Shown: in pieces, positions 20,703-28,719 of the stretch
Numbering within the stretch: position 1 is the first letter of the stretch
Layout: every line of letters begins with the position of its first letter
Origin: Streptomyces cadmiisoli
Lineage (GTDB): Bacteria; Actinomycetota; Actinomycetes; Streptomycetales; Streptomycetaceae
Assembly (NCBI RefSeq): GCF_003261055.1
Contig: NZ_CP030073.1
Span: 4,650,001 to 4,714,000 of the forward strand
DNA: 64,000 bases
Reading direction: 5' to 3'
Program-made: the position numbers and the translations under genes
The notes under the pieces: generated by a model
Seen by the model: only the letters and a program-made list of their open reading frames with translations
Told to the model about the DNA's origin: nothing
Databases searched by the model: none

Positions 20703-21590
20703 CTACATCTGCTCCGCGAGCATCCGCTCGATCACGACCGCCACACCGTCGTCGTTGTTGGCGACCGTGCGTCCGGACGCCGCGGCGACGACGTCCGGGT
20801 GCGCGTTGCCCATGGCGTACGACTGCCCGGCCCAGGTGAGCATCTCGACATCGTTCGGCATGTCGCCGAAGGCGACGACCTGCTCGTGCGAGATGCCCCG
20901 TTCCGCACAGCACAGGGCGAGCGTGCTGGCTTTGGACACACCCGGCCCGCTGATCTCCAGCAGAGCGCTGGGGCTGGAGCGGGTGACGTTCGCGCGCTCA
21001 CCGATGGCCAGGCGGGCCAGCGTGAGGAAGCCGTCCGGGTCCATCTCGGGGTGGAACGCGAGGATCTTCAGCACCGGCTCACCCGCGCCGGGGGCGTCCG
21101 GCGCCAGGAGTTCCTCGGCCGGTGCGAGCCCGTCCGGGGTCTCCATGTGGAGCTTCGGGTAGCCGGGCTCCTGGTAGAAGCCGTAGGTCTGCTCCACGGC
21201 GTACACCGTGCCCGGCGCCGCGTCGCGCAGCAGGCGGACGGCGTCCAGGGCGTTGTCCCGGGCCAGCTCGCGGACCTTCACGAACCGGTGGGTGCCGGGG
21301 CCGCCGTGCAGGTCGACCACCGCGGCCCCGTTGCCGCAGATCGCCAGGCCGTGCCCGTGGACATGCTCGCTGACGACGTCCATCCAGCGGGCCGGGCGGC
21401 CGGTGACGAAGAAGACCTCGATACCCGCCTCCTCCGCGGCGGCGAGAGCGGCCACGGTGCGTGGGGACACCGATTTGTCGTCGCGCAGCAGCGTGCCGTC
21501 GAGGTCGGTGGCGATCAGCCGGGGCGGAACCGCGGCCGCCGGGGTCGCGGGCTGTCGAGTCGCTGAGGTCACCGGGCCATTCTCGCGCAT
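20703..21590 (-). CDS. HAD-superfamily (Cof-type) phosphatase
   Basis: About 295 residues. The nucleophile motif is ATDLDGTLL near residue 22, followed by VFFVTGRPARW and late GDMPNDVEMLTWAG with GNAHPDV, typical of Cof-like class IIB HAD hydrolases, which dephosphorylate sugar phosphates and related small molecules in the cytoplasm. The start is uncertain: ATG at 21590 or GTG at 21572, both before the conserved core. It shares its architecture with the second HAD gene at 32197-33021, next to serS, so the window carries two paralogues. Confidence 0.85.
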   Translation of the reverse strand: MRENGPVTSATRQPATPAAAVPPRLIATDLDGTLLRDDKSVSPRTVAALAAAEEAGIEVFFVTGRPARWMDVVSEHVHGHGLAICGNGAAVVDLHGGPGTHRFVKVRELARDNALDAVRLLRDAAPGTVYAVEQTYGFYQEPGYPKLHMETPDGLAPAEELLAPDAPGAGEPVLKILAFHPEMDPDGFLTLARLAIGERANVTRSSPSALLEISGPGVSKASTLALCCAERGISHEQVVAFGDMPNDVEMLTWAGQSYAMGNAHPDVVAAASGRTVANNDDGVAVVIERMLAEQM

Positions 21591-21724
21591 ATGCCTGCAC
21601 GGTCGTGCGGCGGTCCGCACAGGTGAGTGGAAACCGCCCTCACCTGCGCGTTCTTCGCCGGTACGTGCCCCGCTCGTGCGTCACGCACGTGTGAACGGTG
21701 TTCCCCGGCGGGACGCAGTCGCCG

Positions 21725-21875
21725 TCGCGCCCCGCCCCGCCATGGGCTCGCGTCCGCGGACGTGTCACGCCAACCGCGCCGGGGCTTCCATGGCGGGGAC
21801 GCGATCGCGCCCCGCCCCGCCATCGGCTCGCGCCCGCCGACCCGTCACGCCAACTGCGCCGGGGCCTCCATGGCG
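21725..21875. repeat. 80-bp direct duplication overlapping the 3' end of the LLM gene
   Basis: Bases 21725-21795 and 21805-21875 match at 64 of 71 positions with a period of 80 bp. The right-hand copy contains the last codons and stop of the leftward LLM oxidoreductase gene; the left-hand copy lies just beyond it and reproduces those codons and the stop region. Confidence 0.75.
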
Positions 21876-22747
21876 ATCTGCTCGAAGACCTTCTGTTCCG
21901 CGGCGAAGTCCGAGTCGGGGATGGGCCAGTGGATCACCAGCTCCGTGAAGCCGAGTTCCTTGTGCCGGCCCGCGAAGTCCACGAACGCGTCGAGGGACTG
22001 GAGCGGCCGGCCGCGGTCGGGGGTGAACCCGGTGAGCAGGATCCTGTCCAGCGTGGCGGCGTCGCGGCCGATGTCGGCGCATGCGTCGGCCAGGCGTTCG
22101 GCCTGCCCGCGAAGGGCCTGCACCGACTGTTCGGGCGTGCCGTTCTCGTACAGCCTGGGGTCGCCGGTCGTCACCCACGCCTGTCCGTAGCGGGCCGCGA
22201 GCCGCAGCCCGCGCGGACCGGTGGCGGCCACCGCGAAGGGCAGCCGGGGGCGCTGTACACACCCCGGGATGTTGCGCGCCTCGTGCGCCGAGTAGAAGTT
22301 GCCCTCGTAGGACACCGAGTCCTCGGTCAGCAGGCGGTCCAGCAGAGGCACGAACTCGCCGAACCGGTCGGCACGCTCACGTGGCGTCCAGGCCTCCTGC
22401 CCCAGAGCGGTGGCGTCGAAGCCGGTGCCGCCCGCGCCGATGCCGAGCGTGATCCGTCCGCCGGAGACGTCGTCCAGGGAGACGAGTTCCTTGGCGAGGG
22501 TCACCGGGTGCCGGAAGTTCGGGGAGGTGACCAGGGTGCCCAGGCGCATCCGGTCGGTGACGGCGGCCGCGGCGGCCAGCGTCGGCACCGCACCGAACCA
22601 CGGGCCGTCACGGAACGTCCGCCAGGACAGGTGGTCGTAGGTGTACGCGGTGTGGAACCCGAGCTGTTCCGCTCGCTGCCAGCCCGACCGGCCGCCCTCG
22701 TGCCAGCGGAGATACGGGAGGATGACGGTGCTCAGGCGCAGACTCAT
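21845..22747 (-). CDS. LLM-class F420/FMN-dependent oxidoreductase
   Basis: 300 residues of the luciferase-like monooxygenase fold. Visible markers are the N-terminal strand LRLSTVILPYLRW, TYDHLSW, TDRMRLGTLVTSPNFRHPVTLAKE and SGGRITLGIGAGG, which match the F420-dependent actinobacterial subgroup. These enzymes use F420 or FMN in oxidations of small organic substrates; the substrate here is unknown. The ATG at 22747 starts just before the first conserved strand. A longer frame starting at 22780 begins inside a parS site and adds no conserved sequence. Confidence 0.87.
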   Translation of the reverse strand: MSLRLSTVILPYLRWHEGGRSGWQRAEQLGFHTAYTYDHLSWRTFRDGPWFGAVPTLAAAAAVTDRMRLGTLVTSPNFRHPVTLAKELVSLDDVSGGRITLGIGAGGTGFDATALGQEAWTPRERADRFGEFVPLLDRLLTEDSVSYEGNFYSAHEARNIPGCVQRPRLPFAVAATGPRGLRLAARYGQAWVTTGDPRLYENGTPEQSVQALRGQAERLADACADIGRDAATLDRILLTGFTPDRGRPLQSLDAFVDFAGRHKELGFTELVIHWPIPDSDFAAEQKVFEQIAMEAPAQLA

Positions 22748-22773
22748 GCCATCGAGACTATGTGGCCCCGTGG

Positions 22774-22787
22774 GTTTCACGTGAAAC
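22774..22787. promoter_or_regulatory. parS site, exact consensus
   Basis: GTTTCACGTGAAAC without mismatch, between the LLM oxidoreductase start (27 bp away) and the stop of the next leftward gene (3 bp away). Confidence 0.92.
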
Positions 22788-22789
22788 GC

Positions 22790-23236
22790 TCACCGTACGC
22801 GCCCACTCAGCCACGGCGTGAGGACGATCATCGGGATCCATTCCTTGTGGGTGCGGTCTCCCGGCAGTGGCACGACCAGACGGTGGCCGGGCGGGAAGCG
22901 GTGGGCCGTGACGTGCGCGAGGCCGCTGAACAGGGAGCGCACGAAGTCGGGGACGTCGTCGCGCGGGATGTCGTGGAACTCCACACCCTCGACGGTGACC
23001 AGCGCGTCGTCCTCCGGATACAGCCGCACACCGACCACGGGCACGCCACCGAAGTCGACGAACGCCTCATGGGGCAGTGATCCGTCCGGGTCGGCGACCA
23101 CACCGACACCCGCGGCGGTGCGGCGGGAGGTCTGGTCCGCGCCGATGTCGTGGGTGACCTCGATCTCGCGGGCGTATTCCTCGGCGATGGCGCGAAGGGC
23201 CGTGACCGCTGCCTCGGTGGTGGGGAGGTGGTCCAT
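22790..23236 (-). CDS. Conserved hypothetical protein, 148 residues
   Basis: A soluble acidic protein (EEYAREIEVTHDIG, RLYPEDDALVTVEGVEFHD, HRFPPGHRLVVPLPG). I see no membrane segment, signal peptide or known catalytic motif and do not recognise the family. Two starts are possible, 23236 and 23248, neither with a strong ribosome binding site. It starts 18 bp after the kptA stop on the same strand, so the two are probably co-transcribed. Its stop lies 3 bp from a parS site. Confidence 0.7.
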   Translation of the reverse strand: MDHLPTTEAAVTALRAIAEEYAREIEVTHDIGADQTSRRTAAGVGVVADPDGSLPHEAFVDFGGVPVVGVRLYPEDDALVTVEGVEFHDIPRDDVPDFVRSLFSGLAHVTAHRFPPGHRLVVPLPGDRTHKEWIPMIVLTPWLSGRVR

Positions 23237-23254
23237 GCCAAGGATCATGCAGGG

Positions 23255-23803
23255 TCAGTGCGACTCGGGGAAGCGCAGGTACCGCGGTGGCACGCCCTGC
23301 GTCAGCCACACGCCGTTGGCGCTGACCCGGAAGACATGGCCGTCGTCGTACATGGCGCCCGCGTCCACCGCCAGGACGACGGGCCGGCCCCGGCGGGCGC
23401 CGACGCGGGTGGCGGTCTCCCGGTCGGCCGAGAGGTGCACGTCGTGGCGGGTCATGGGTCTGAGCCCCTCGGCGCGGATCGCGTCCAGGTTGCGGGCCAC
23501 GGTGCCGTGGTAGAGGTACGGCGGCGGGGCCGCCTCGGGCAGTCCGAGGTCCACCTCGACGGTGTGTCCCTGGCTGGCGCGGATCCGGGTGCCGTCGATC
23601 GCGAACCGCCTCTTGTCGTTGTGGGCGACCACGTGGTCGAGTTCTTCCCGGGTGAACCGGAACCCGTGTGCGGCCGCCGCCGCGATCAGGGTGTCGATCT
23701 CCACCCAGCCTGCCTCGTCCAGCACGAGGCCGATGCGCTCGGGCTGGTGGCGCAGGTGCTTCGCGATGTACTTCGACACCTTCACGGTGCGTCTGTCGTC
23801 CAT
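23255..23803 (-). CDS. kptA: RNA 2'-phosphotransferase, Tpt1/KptA family
   Basis: 182 residues. The family removes a 2'-phosphate from RNA by transferring it to NAD+, making ADP-ribose 1'',2''-cyclic phosphate; in eukaryotes this completes tRNA splicing. The diagnostic motifs are present: SKYIAKHLRHQPE near the N-terminus, RIRASQGHTVEVD, LYHGT, RHDVHLS and GRPVVLAVDA. The catalytic Arg-His pair of LRHQPE and the arginine of IRASQGH look intact. Bacteria lack the tRNA-splicing pathway, so the native substrate is unclear; related enzymes can also ADP-ribosylate nucleic acid ends. The start at 23803 gives the family's usual length. Confidence 0.92.
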   Translation of the reverse strand: MDDRRTVKVSKYIAKHLRHQPERIGLVLDEAGWVEIDTLIAAAAAHGFRFTREELDHVVAHNDKRRFAIDGTRIRASQGHTVEVDLGLPEAAPPPYLYHGTVARNLDAIRAEGLRPMTRHDVHLSADRETATRVGARRGRPVVLAVDAGAMYDDGHVFRVSANGVWLTQGVPPRYLRFPESH

Positions 23804-23879
23804 CCCACCAGCGTGCCGGGCGAGACATGGATCACGCACATGATTTTGTACGGAATGTTTGATCCACAACCAACTGGAG

Positions 23880-23913
23880 TTATCCACAGGGGATTTGGCG
23901 AGGCTGTGGACAA
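23880..23913. promoter_or_regulatory. Pair of DnaA boxes in opposite orientation
   Basis: TTATCCACA at 23880-23888 and TGTGGACAA (reverse of TTGTCCACA) at 23905-23913, both full matches to the DnaA-box consensus, 16 bp apart. They lie in the 120-bp gap between the stop of the MerR-type gene and the kptA start, so they may overlap the kptA promoter. Confidence 0.65.
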
Positions 23914-23923
23914 CTACCCGGTG

Positions 23924-24871
23924 TTATTTGTCCTCTTCATCAATAAATCTTCCATTCATACGCGTTCCGGTAAGGCGGTCCAAGCTCCGTGCCCGCACCT
24001 CCCGTTCCGCGGCGAGCGCGATGAACTCGGCGGAGTGCTCTTCCCCGACCGCCGCCTCGACGGCCCGCATTGTGTTGACCGGCAGGCGCACCAGCCTCGT
24101 CCCGTCGGTGCCCGCGTCCCCGGTGCGGGCCCCGAGGTGCCGGCGCAGGTTCCGCGAGGCCAACAGGCGCATCGCACGGGCCAGTTCGGCGTCCACGGTG
24201 TGCCGGGCCAGCGGACGCAGCCGGCGTACCAATGAGGCCGCCTCGGCGGCGTCCGCGTCGCTCGGCGGGTGCGGTCCGCCGAGGTAGCGGGCGAATACGT
24301 ACTCGTCGGTGAACTCCAGGAAACGGGCGGCGATGTGCTCCACCTGCGCCCTCAACTCCCGTAGATGCCCGGAGATCGCGGACAGCGGCACCCCGGCCGC
24401 ATGCAACTCCACGGCCACGGCCAGCTCTTGAGGGCTGGGCACGACGAACACGTCGGGGTCCCCGGGCACCGGCTCCAGTACCCCGAGTTCGACGGCCTGG
24501 GCGATCGCCGCGTCGTCCGGTGCGCCGCCGAAGCGTTCGGCGAGCCCGGCGCGGGAGATCCGGGACGGTTCCTCGTCGGTCCACGGTCCGTCCACCTCGG
24601 CGGCCAGGCCGAGGACCCCGCCGAGCCCGCGCCCGGTGTCATGGGCCTCCAGGAGCTCCTTGATGGACGCCAGGGTGTATCCGCGGTCCAGCAGGTCGGC
24701 GATCTGGCGCAGTCGGGTGAGATGCGTGTCGGTGTAGAAGCCCGCGCGGCCGCGCCGCTCCGGGCGGGGCAGGACGCCCCGGTCCTGGTAGGCGCGGATG
24801 GTGCGGACGGTGGTGCCGGTGAGGTGGGCGAGGTCCTCGATGCGGTAGGCGGCGGGCGGCGGCTCACTCAT
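23924..24871 (-). CDS. MerR-family transcriptional regulator with large C-terminal domain
   Basis: 315 residues. Residues 8-75 are a MerR winged helix: YRIEDLAHLTGTTVRTIRAY, QDRGVLPRPERRGRAGFYTD, then LRQIADLLDRGYTLASIKELL. The remaining 240 residues are mostly helical with no metal-binding cysteines, so this is not a classic metal sensor; the ligand is unknown. It starts 13 bp after the EphD-like gene and is the last gene of a leftward operon with the M24 peptidase and EphD-like genes, which it may regulate. MerR proteins usually activate from an over-long spacer. Confidence 0.87.
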   Translation of the reverse strand: MSEPPPAAYRIEDLAHLTGTTVRTIRAYQDRGVLPRPERRGRAGFYTDTHLTRLRQIADLLDRGYTLASIKELLEAHDTGRGLGGVLGLAAEVDGPWTDEEPSRISRAGLAERFGGAPDDAAIAQAVELGVLEPVPGDPDVFVVPSPQELAVAVELHAAGVPLSAISGHLRELRAQVEHIAARFLEFTDEYVFARYLGGPHPPSDADAAEAASLVRRLRPLARHTVDAELARAMRLLASRNLRRHLGARTGDAGTDGTRLVRLPVNTMRAVEAAVGEEHSAEFIALAAEREVRARSLDRLTGTRMNGRFIDEEDK

Positions 24872-24884
24872 CGCCCGGCCCCGT

Positions 24885-26642
24885 TCACAACGGCGGTTCC
24901 ATCCGCGCGACCGCCCGCGACGCGCCCGGCAGGAACCGGGACAGCAGACGGGCACCGCGTGCCTCCGGGGTCACCGGGACCACCGCCGCGTTGCGGACCA
25001 CCGCCTTCAGGACGGCGTCGGCCACCTTCTCCGGCGGGTAGTTGCGCAGCCCGTACATGCGCGCGGACTTCTTCCGGCGCCGTTTCTCCTCCTCCGCGTC
25101 CACGCCCGTGAACCGAGCCGTGGACGTGATGTCGGTGTTGACGAAGCCTGGGCAGATCGCCGTCACACCGATGCCCCGCCCGGCGAGCTCGGCGCGCAGG
25201 CACTCGCTCAGCATCAGCACGGCCGCCTTGGAAGTGCTGTACGCGGGCAGCGCCTTGGACGGCTGGTACGCCGCCGCCGAGGCGATGTTGACGATGTGGC
25301 CGCCCTGCCCGCGCGCCGCCATCTGCCGGCCGAACAGCCGGCATCCGTGGATCACGCCCCAGAGATTGACGTCGAGGACCTTGCGCCAGTCCTCCGGGGT
25401 GGTGTCCAGGAAGGAGCCGGACAGCCCGATCCCGGCGTTGTTCACCAGGACGTCGACCACGCCGTACTCCGTGGCGACCTTCTCCGCCAGCTTCTCCATC
25501 GCCTGCCCGTCGGACACGTCGACGACCTCCGGCCAGGCGGACGGGGACCCGATCAGCCGGGACATCTGAGCCGTACGGGCCGCCGACTCCGCGTTCCGGT
25601 CCGCGGCGATCACGCGGGCGCCCGCCTCGGCGAACGCGAACGCCGTGGCGCGCCCGATGCCGCTGCCCGCGCCCGTCACCAGCACGAGTTGCCCGGCGAA
25701 CCGGTCGGCGTACCGGCCGGTCGCCTCGATCACCTGTCGGCCTCCCTCGTTGGCGAGCACGAACTCCTCGATCCAGGCGGCCAGTCGATCCGGCCGGGTG
25801 CGCGGCACCCAGTGCTTGGCGGGCAGTGTGCGGCGCGTCAACCGCGGCGCCCAGACGTCGAGTTCGTCGTAGAGCCGCTCGGAGAGGAACGCGTCGTCGA
25901 CGGGCGTGATCAGCTGCACGGGCGCGTGCGCGTACGCGTCGGTGCGGGGCCTGGCCAGCCGGCGGCGGATGTTGTCCCGGTACAGCCAGGCGCCGTTCGC
26001 CGCGTCCATGGGCAGCGACGAGGTCGGGTAGTCGCCGGCCGGGACCTTCTCGACCCGCCGGAGGATGCCCGGCCAGCGCCTGCCCAGGGGCCCGCGCCAG
26101 GCCAGTTCGGGCAGCACGGGCGTGTGCAGCAGGTACACGTACCAGGACTTGGCGCCCTGTCCGAGGAGCTGGCCGACCCGGCGCGGGGTGGGGCGCCTGA
26201 CGCGCTGCTTGATCCAGTGGCCGAAGTGGTCCAGGGACGGTCCGGACATCGAGGTGAAGGACGCGATGCGGCCCTCGGTGCGCTTGACGGTCACGAACTC
26301 CCAGGACTGCACGGAACCCCAGTCGTGGCCCACGAGGTGCACCGGCCGGTCCGGACTGACCGCGTCCGCGACGGCGAGGAAGTCGTCCGTCAGCTTCTCC
26401 AGCGTGAACCCGCCGCGCAACGGCCGCGGAGCCGTCGACCGGCCGTGCCCCCGGACGTCGTACAGCACGACGTGGAAGCGGTCGGCGAGGCGGGCGGCCA
26501 CCTCGGACCACACCTCCTTGCTGTCCGGGTAGCCGTGCACCAGCACGACCGTCGGCTGCTCGGGGTCCCCGAGCTCGGCCACGCACAGCTCGACCCCGCC
26601 GGTGGACACCCGGCGCTCCCGCGCACCGCTCAGCACCGTCAC
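24885..26642 (-). CDS. Epoxide hydrolase / short-chain dehydrogenase fusion, EphD-like
   Basis: 585 residues with two catalytic domains. Residues 1 to about 290 are an alpha/beta hydrolase: VVLVHGYPDSKEVW, VRGHGRS and GHDWGS, whose aspartate is the epoxide-hydrolase-type nucleophile. Residues 315-585 are a short-chain dehydrogenase: VTGAGSGIGRATAFAFAEAG for NAD(P) binding and YSTSKAA for the Tyr-Lys pair. The same domain order and length occur in mycobacterial EphD, linked there to modification of mycolate-type lipids; the substrate in a mycolate-free Streptomyces is unknown. The GTG start at 26642 overlaps the stop of the M24 gene by four bases (GTGA), so the two are translationally coupled. 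Confidence 0.88.
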   Translation of the reverse strand: MTVLSGARERRVSTGGVELCVAELGDPEQPTVVLVHGYPDSKEVWSEVAARLADRFHVVLYDVRGHGRSTAPRPLRGGFTLEKLTDDFLAVADAVSPDRPVHLVGHDWGSVQSWEFVTVKRTEGRIASFTSMSGPSLDHFGHWIKQRVRRPTPRRVGQLLGQGAKSWYVYLLHTPVLPELAWRGPLGRRWPGILRRVEKVPAGDYPTSSLPMDAANGAWLYRDNIRRRLARPRTDAYAHAPVQLITPVDDAFLSERLYDELDVWAPRLTRRTLPAKHWVPRTRPDRLAAWIEEFVLANEGGRQVIEATGRYADRFAGQLVLVTGAGSGIGRATAFAFAEAGARVIAADRNAESAARTAQMSRLIGSPSAWPEVVDVSDGQAMEKLAEKVATEYGVVDVLVNNAGIGLSGSFLDTTPEDWRKVLDVNLWGVIHGCRLFGRQMAARGQGGHIVNIASAAAYQPSKALPAYSTSKAAVLMLSECLRAELAGRGIGVTAICPGFVNTDITSTARFTGVDAEEEKRRRKKSARMYGLRNYPPEKVADAVLKAVVRNAAVVPVTPEARGARLLSRFLPGASRAVARMEPPL

Positions 26643-27481
26643 TTCTCCTCCGCCCAGCGCCGCACGTGTGGCAGATCGTCGTCCAGCCAGAACGCGCTCT
26701 CCGCGGGATCCCCGGAGTCGGTGACGACCAGGATCTCCTCGAACTTCGCGCCGGTGCCCCGGAACCCGAGGTGCGGTTCGACCGCCCACAGACCCGGTCG
26801 CGGCGGATGGTCTGAGAAGCGGTACGGCGACCACAGCGGTGACCATCCCTCGCGGTGACCGTGCAGCGCATCGGAGGCCAGCCCCTTCAAGGACCGCGTG
26901 CCGAACCCGAACAGCCGCGGTGACCAGCGGCGCTCGCGCACCCGGTCGACCTTGTGGGCGATCACTCCGAAGGGGTACGCGCGATGACGGTTGGCACAGC
27001 CCTGGCGGACCATGAGGCGGTCCACGTCCTCGTAGATCTCGCGCAGCGGGCGGCGCTCGCGCACCTCGCGCAGGATCAGCTCGCGGTGTGCTTCCAGGTC
27101 GGCCATCAGCCGGTCGTGCACGGGGTTGATGCCGAGAGAGCCGGAATAGCCGATGTCCGCCGTGTGGCCCTGGAACACCGGCGCCATGTCGAGGATGAAC
27201 GGCATTCCCGGCTCCAGCCGCCGATTCGTCGGGAAGAACTGCAACGGGACGCGGAAGTCCACGAACGCGGTGCGGTCGCCGAACCAGGCGAAAGGCAGAT
27301 GGAACCAGTCCCGCACACCGCGCTCGCGCAGCCACGCGCGTTGCATCCGTGCCGCCTCACGCTCGGTCACGCCCGGCTTCAGCTGGGCCGCGACCGCCTC
27401 CGCGCACTCGTAGGCGAGACGCTGCACCCTGCGGAACCCGCGCAGCTCCGCAGCGCGTTCACCGGTCGCTGCCGTAGTCAT
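26639..27481 (-). CDS. M24-family metallopeptidase-like protein
   Basis: 280 residues with the pita-bread fold of aminopeptidase P / creatinase relatives. Candidate metal ligands appear in order: LDMAPVFQGHTADIGY (two Asp), HKVDR (His), VEPHLG (Glu) and FEEILVV (Glu). It lacks the N-terminal domain of Xaa-Pro peptidases. The ATG at 27481 follows GGGGTGG. It is the first gene of a three-gene leftward operon with the EphD-like gene and MerR regulator. Whether it is a peptidase or a small-molecule hydrolase cannot be told from sequence. Confidence 0.82.
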   Translation of the reverse strand: MTTAATGERAAELRGFRRVQRLAYECAEAVAAQLKPGVTEREAARMQRAWLRERGVRDWFHLPFAWFGDRTAFVDFRVPLQFFPTNRRLEPGMPFILDMAPVFQGHTADIGYSGSLGINPVHDRLMADLEAHRELILREVRERRPLREIYEDVDRLMVRQGCANRHRAYPFGVIAHKVDRVRERRWSPRLFGFGTRSLKGLASDALHGHREGWSPLWSPYRFSDHPPRPGLWAVEPHLGFRGTGAKFEEILVVTDSGDPAESAFWLDDDLPHVRRWAEEK

Positions 27482-27577
27482 GCCACCCCGTCCCACTGGT
27501 CGCGGTACGTGCTCGTAACTTGACATCGGTGAATGTGACAGTTGTTAGAGGCCGCGTCAATAGGGCCGCCTCCCGGC

Positions 27578-27586
27578 TGTGGACAA
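27578..27586 (-). promoter_or_regulatory. Single DnaA box
   Basis: TGTGGACAA, reverse of TTGTCCACA, in the 242-bp gap between the divergent M24 peptidase and ABC ATPase genes. An isolated box; function uncertain. Confidence 0.4.
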
Positions 27587-27723
27587 CCGCGCCGACGCGG
27601 ACGACCGGGTGCGCGCCCTCGGACCTCAGGGGGACCCTCAGGGTCCCGTACGCCTGGAGTCTGATACCAAGACGGCTCTCGGGTCTGACGACGTCCGCGG
27701 CCCGTGTCACTACTGTCGACGTC

Positions 27724-28719
27724 GTGACTGTGATCGCGACCGAAAGCCTGAGCAAGCGGTTCCCCCGGGTGACCGCGCTTGACCGGCTCTCCGTGGACGT
27801 CGGGCCCGGTGTGACCGGACTCGTCGGAGCCAACGGAGCCGGCAAGTCCACACTGATCAAGATCCTGCTGGGTCTGTCCCCCGCCACCGAGGGCCGCGCC
27901 GAAGTGCTCGGACTCGACGTCGCCACCAAGGGCGCCGCCATCCGCGAGCGCGTGGGGTACATGCCGGAGCACGACTGCCTGCCGCCGGACGTCTCGGCCA
28001 CCGAGTTCGTCGTCCACATGGCGCGCATGTCCGGCCTGCCGCCCACCGCCGCGCGCGAGCGCACCGCGGACACGCTGCGCCACGTCGGCCTCTACGAGGA
28101 GCGGTACCGCCCCATCGGCGGCTACTCGACCGGCATGAAGCAGCGCGTCAAGCTCGCGCAGGCCCTGGTCCACGACCCGCAGCTGGTCTTCCTGGACGAG
28201 CCGACCAACGGCCTGGACCCGGTCGGCCGTGACGAGATGCTCGGCCTGATCCGCCGCATCCACACCGACTTCGGCATCTCGGTCCTGGTCACCTCGCACC
28301 TGCTCGGTGAGCTGGAGCGCACCTGTGACCACGTCGTCGTCGTCGACGGCGGCAAGCTCCTGCGGTCCAGCTCCACCCGGGACTTCACACAGAGCACCAC
28401 GACCATCGCCATCGAGGTCACCGACAGCGACGAGCACCCGGACGGCACGCAGGCGATGCGTGAGGCGCTCCACGCGCGCGGGGTGACCGTCGACTCGGGC
28501 AGCGGCCTGCCCGGCGCCGGACACATCCTGCTGCTCACCGCGGCGGGCGAGGACACCTACGACCTGGTCCGCGACACCGTCGCCGACCTGGGCCTCGGCC
28601 TGGTGCGCATGGAGCAGCGCCGGCACCACATCTCGGAGGTCTTCACCACCGACACGGACACCGGCACGGACACGGACACCGACGAGCAGCGGAAGGAGGC
28701 GGTGGGCCATGGCAGTTGA
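27724..28719 (+). CDS. ABC transporter ATP-binding protein (first pair)
   Basis: 331 residues. Walker A is GANGAGKSTL near residue 37, the signature is YSTGMKQRVKLAQAL and Walker B is LVFLDEPTNGLDP. The C-terminal 100 residues are a regulatory extension ending in a Thr-Asp repeat (TDTDTGTDTDTDEQ). The domain type matches exporters and multidrug or bacitracin-like ABC-2 systems. The GTG at 27724 starts just before the conserved fold. There is no ribosome binding site, but TACTGT lies seven bases upstream, so a leaderless transcript is possible. It overlaps the downstream permease gene by 11 bp. Confidence 0.87.
   Translation: MTVIATESLSKRFPRVTALDRLSVDVGPGVTGLVGANGAGKSTLIKILLGLSPATEGRAEVLGLDVATKGAAIRERVGYMPEHDCLPPDVSATEFVVHMARMSGLPPTAARERTADTLRHVGLYEERYRPIGGYSTGMKQRVKLAQALVHDPQLVFLDEPTNGLDPVGRDEMLGLIRRIHTDFGISVLVTSHLLGELERTCDHVVVVDGGKLLRSSSTRDFTQSTTTIAIEVTDSDEHPDGTQAMREALHARGVTVDSGSGLPGAGHILLLTAAGEDTYDLVRDTVADLGLGLVRMEQRRHHISEVFTTDTDTGTDTDTDEQRKEAVGHGS

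Noticed and set aside
21845..22780. Longer form of the LLM oxidoreductase starting at 22780
   Set aside because: The GTG there is half of the palindromic parS site, the added 11 residues are not conserved, and the ATG at 22747 sits directly before the first conserved strand.
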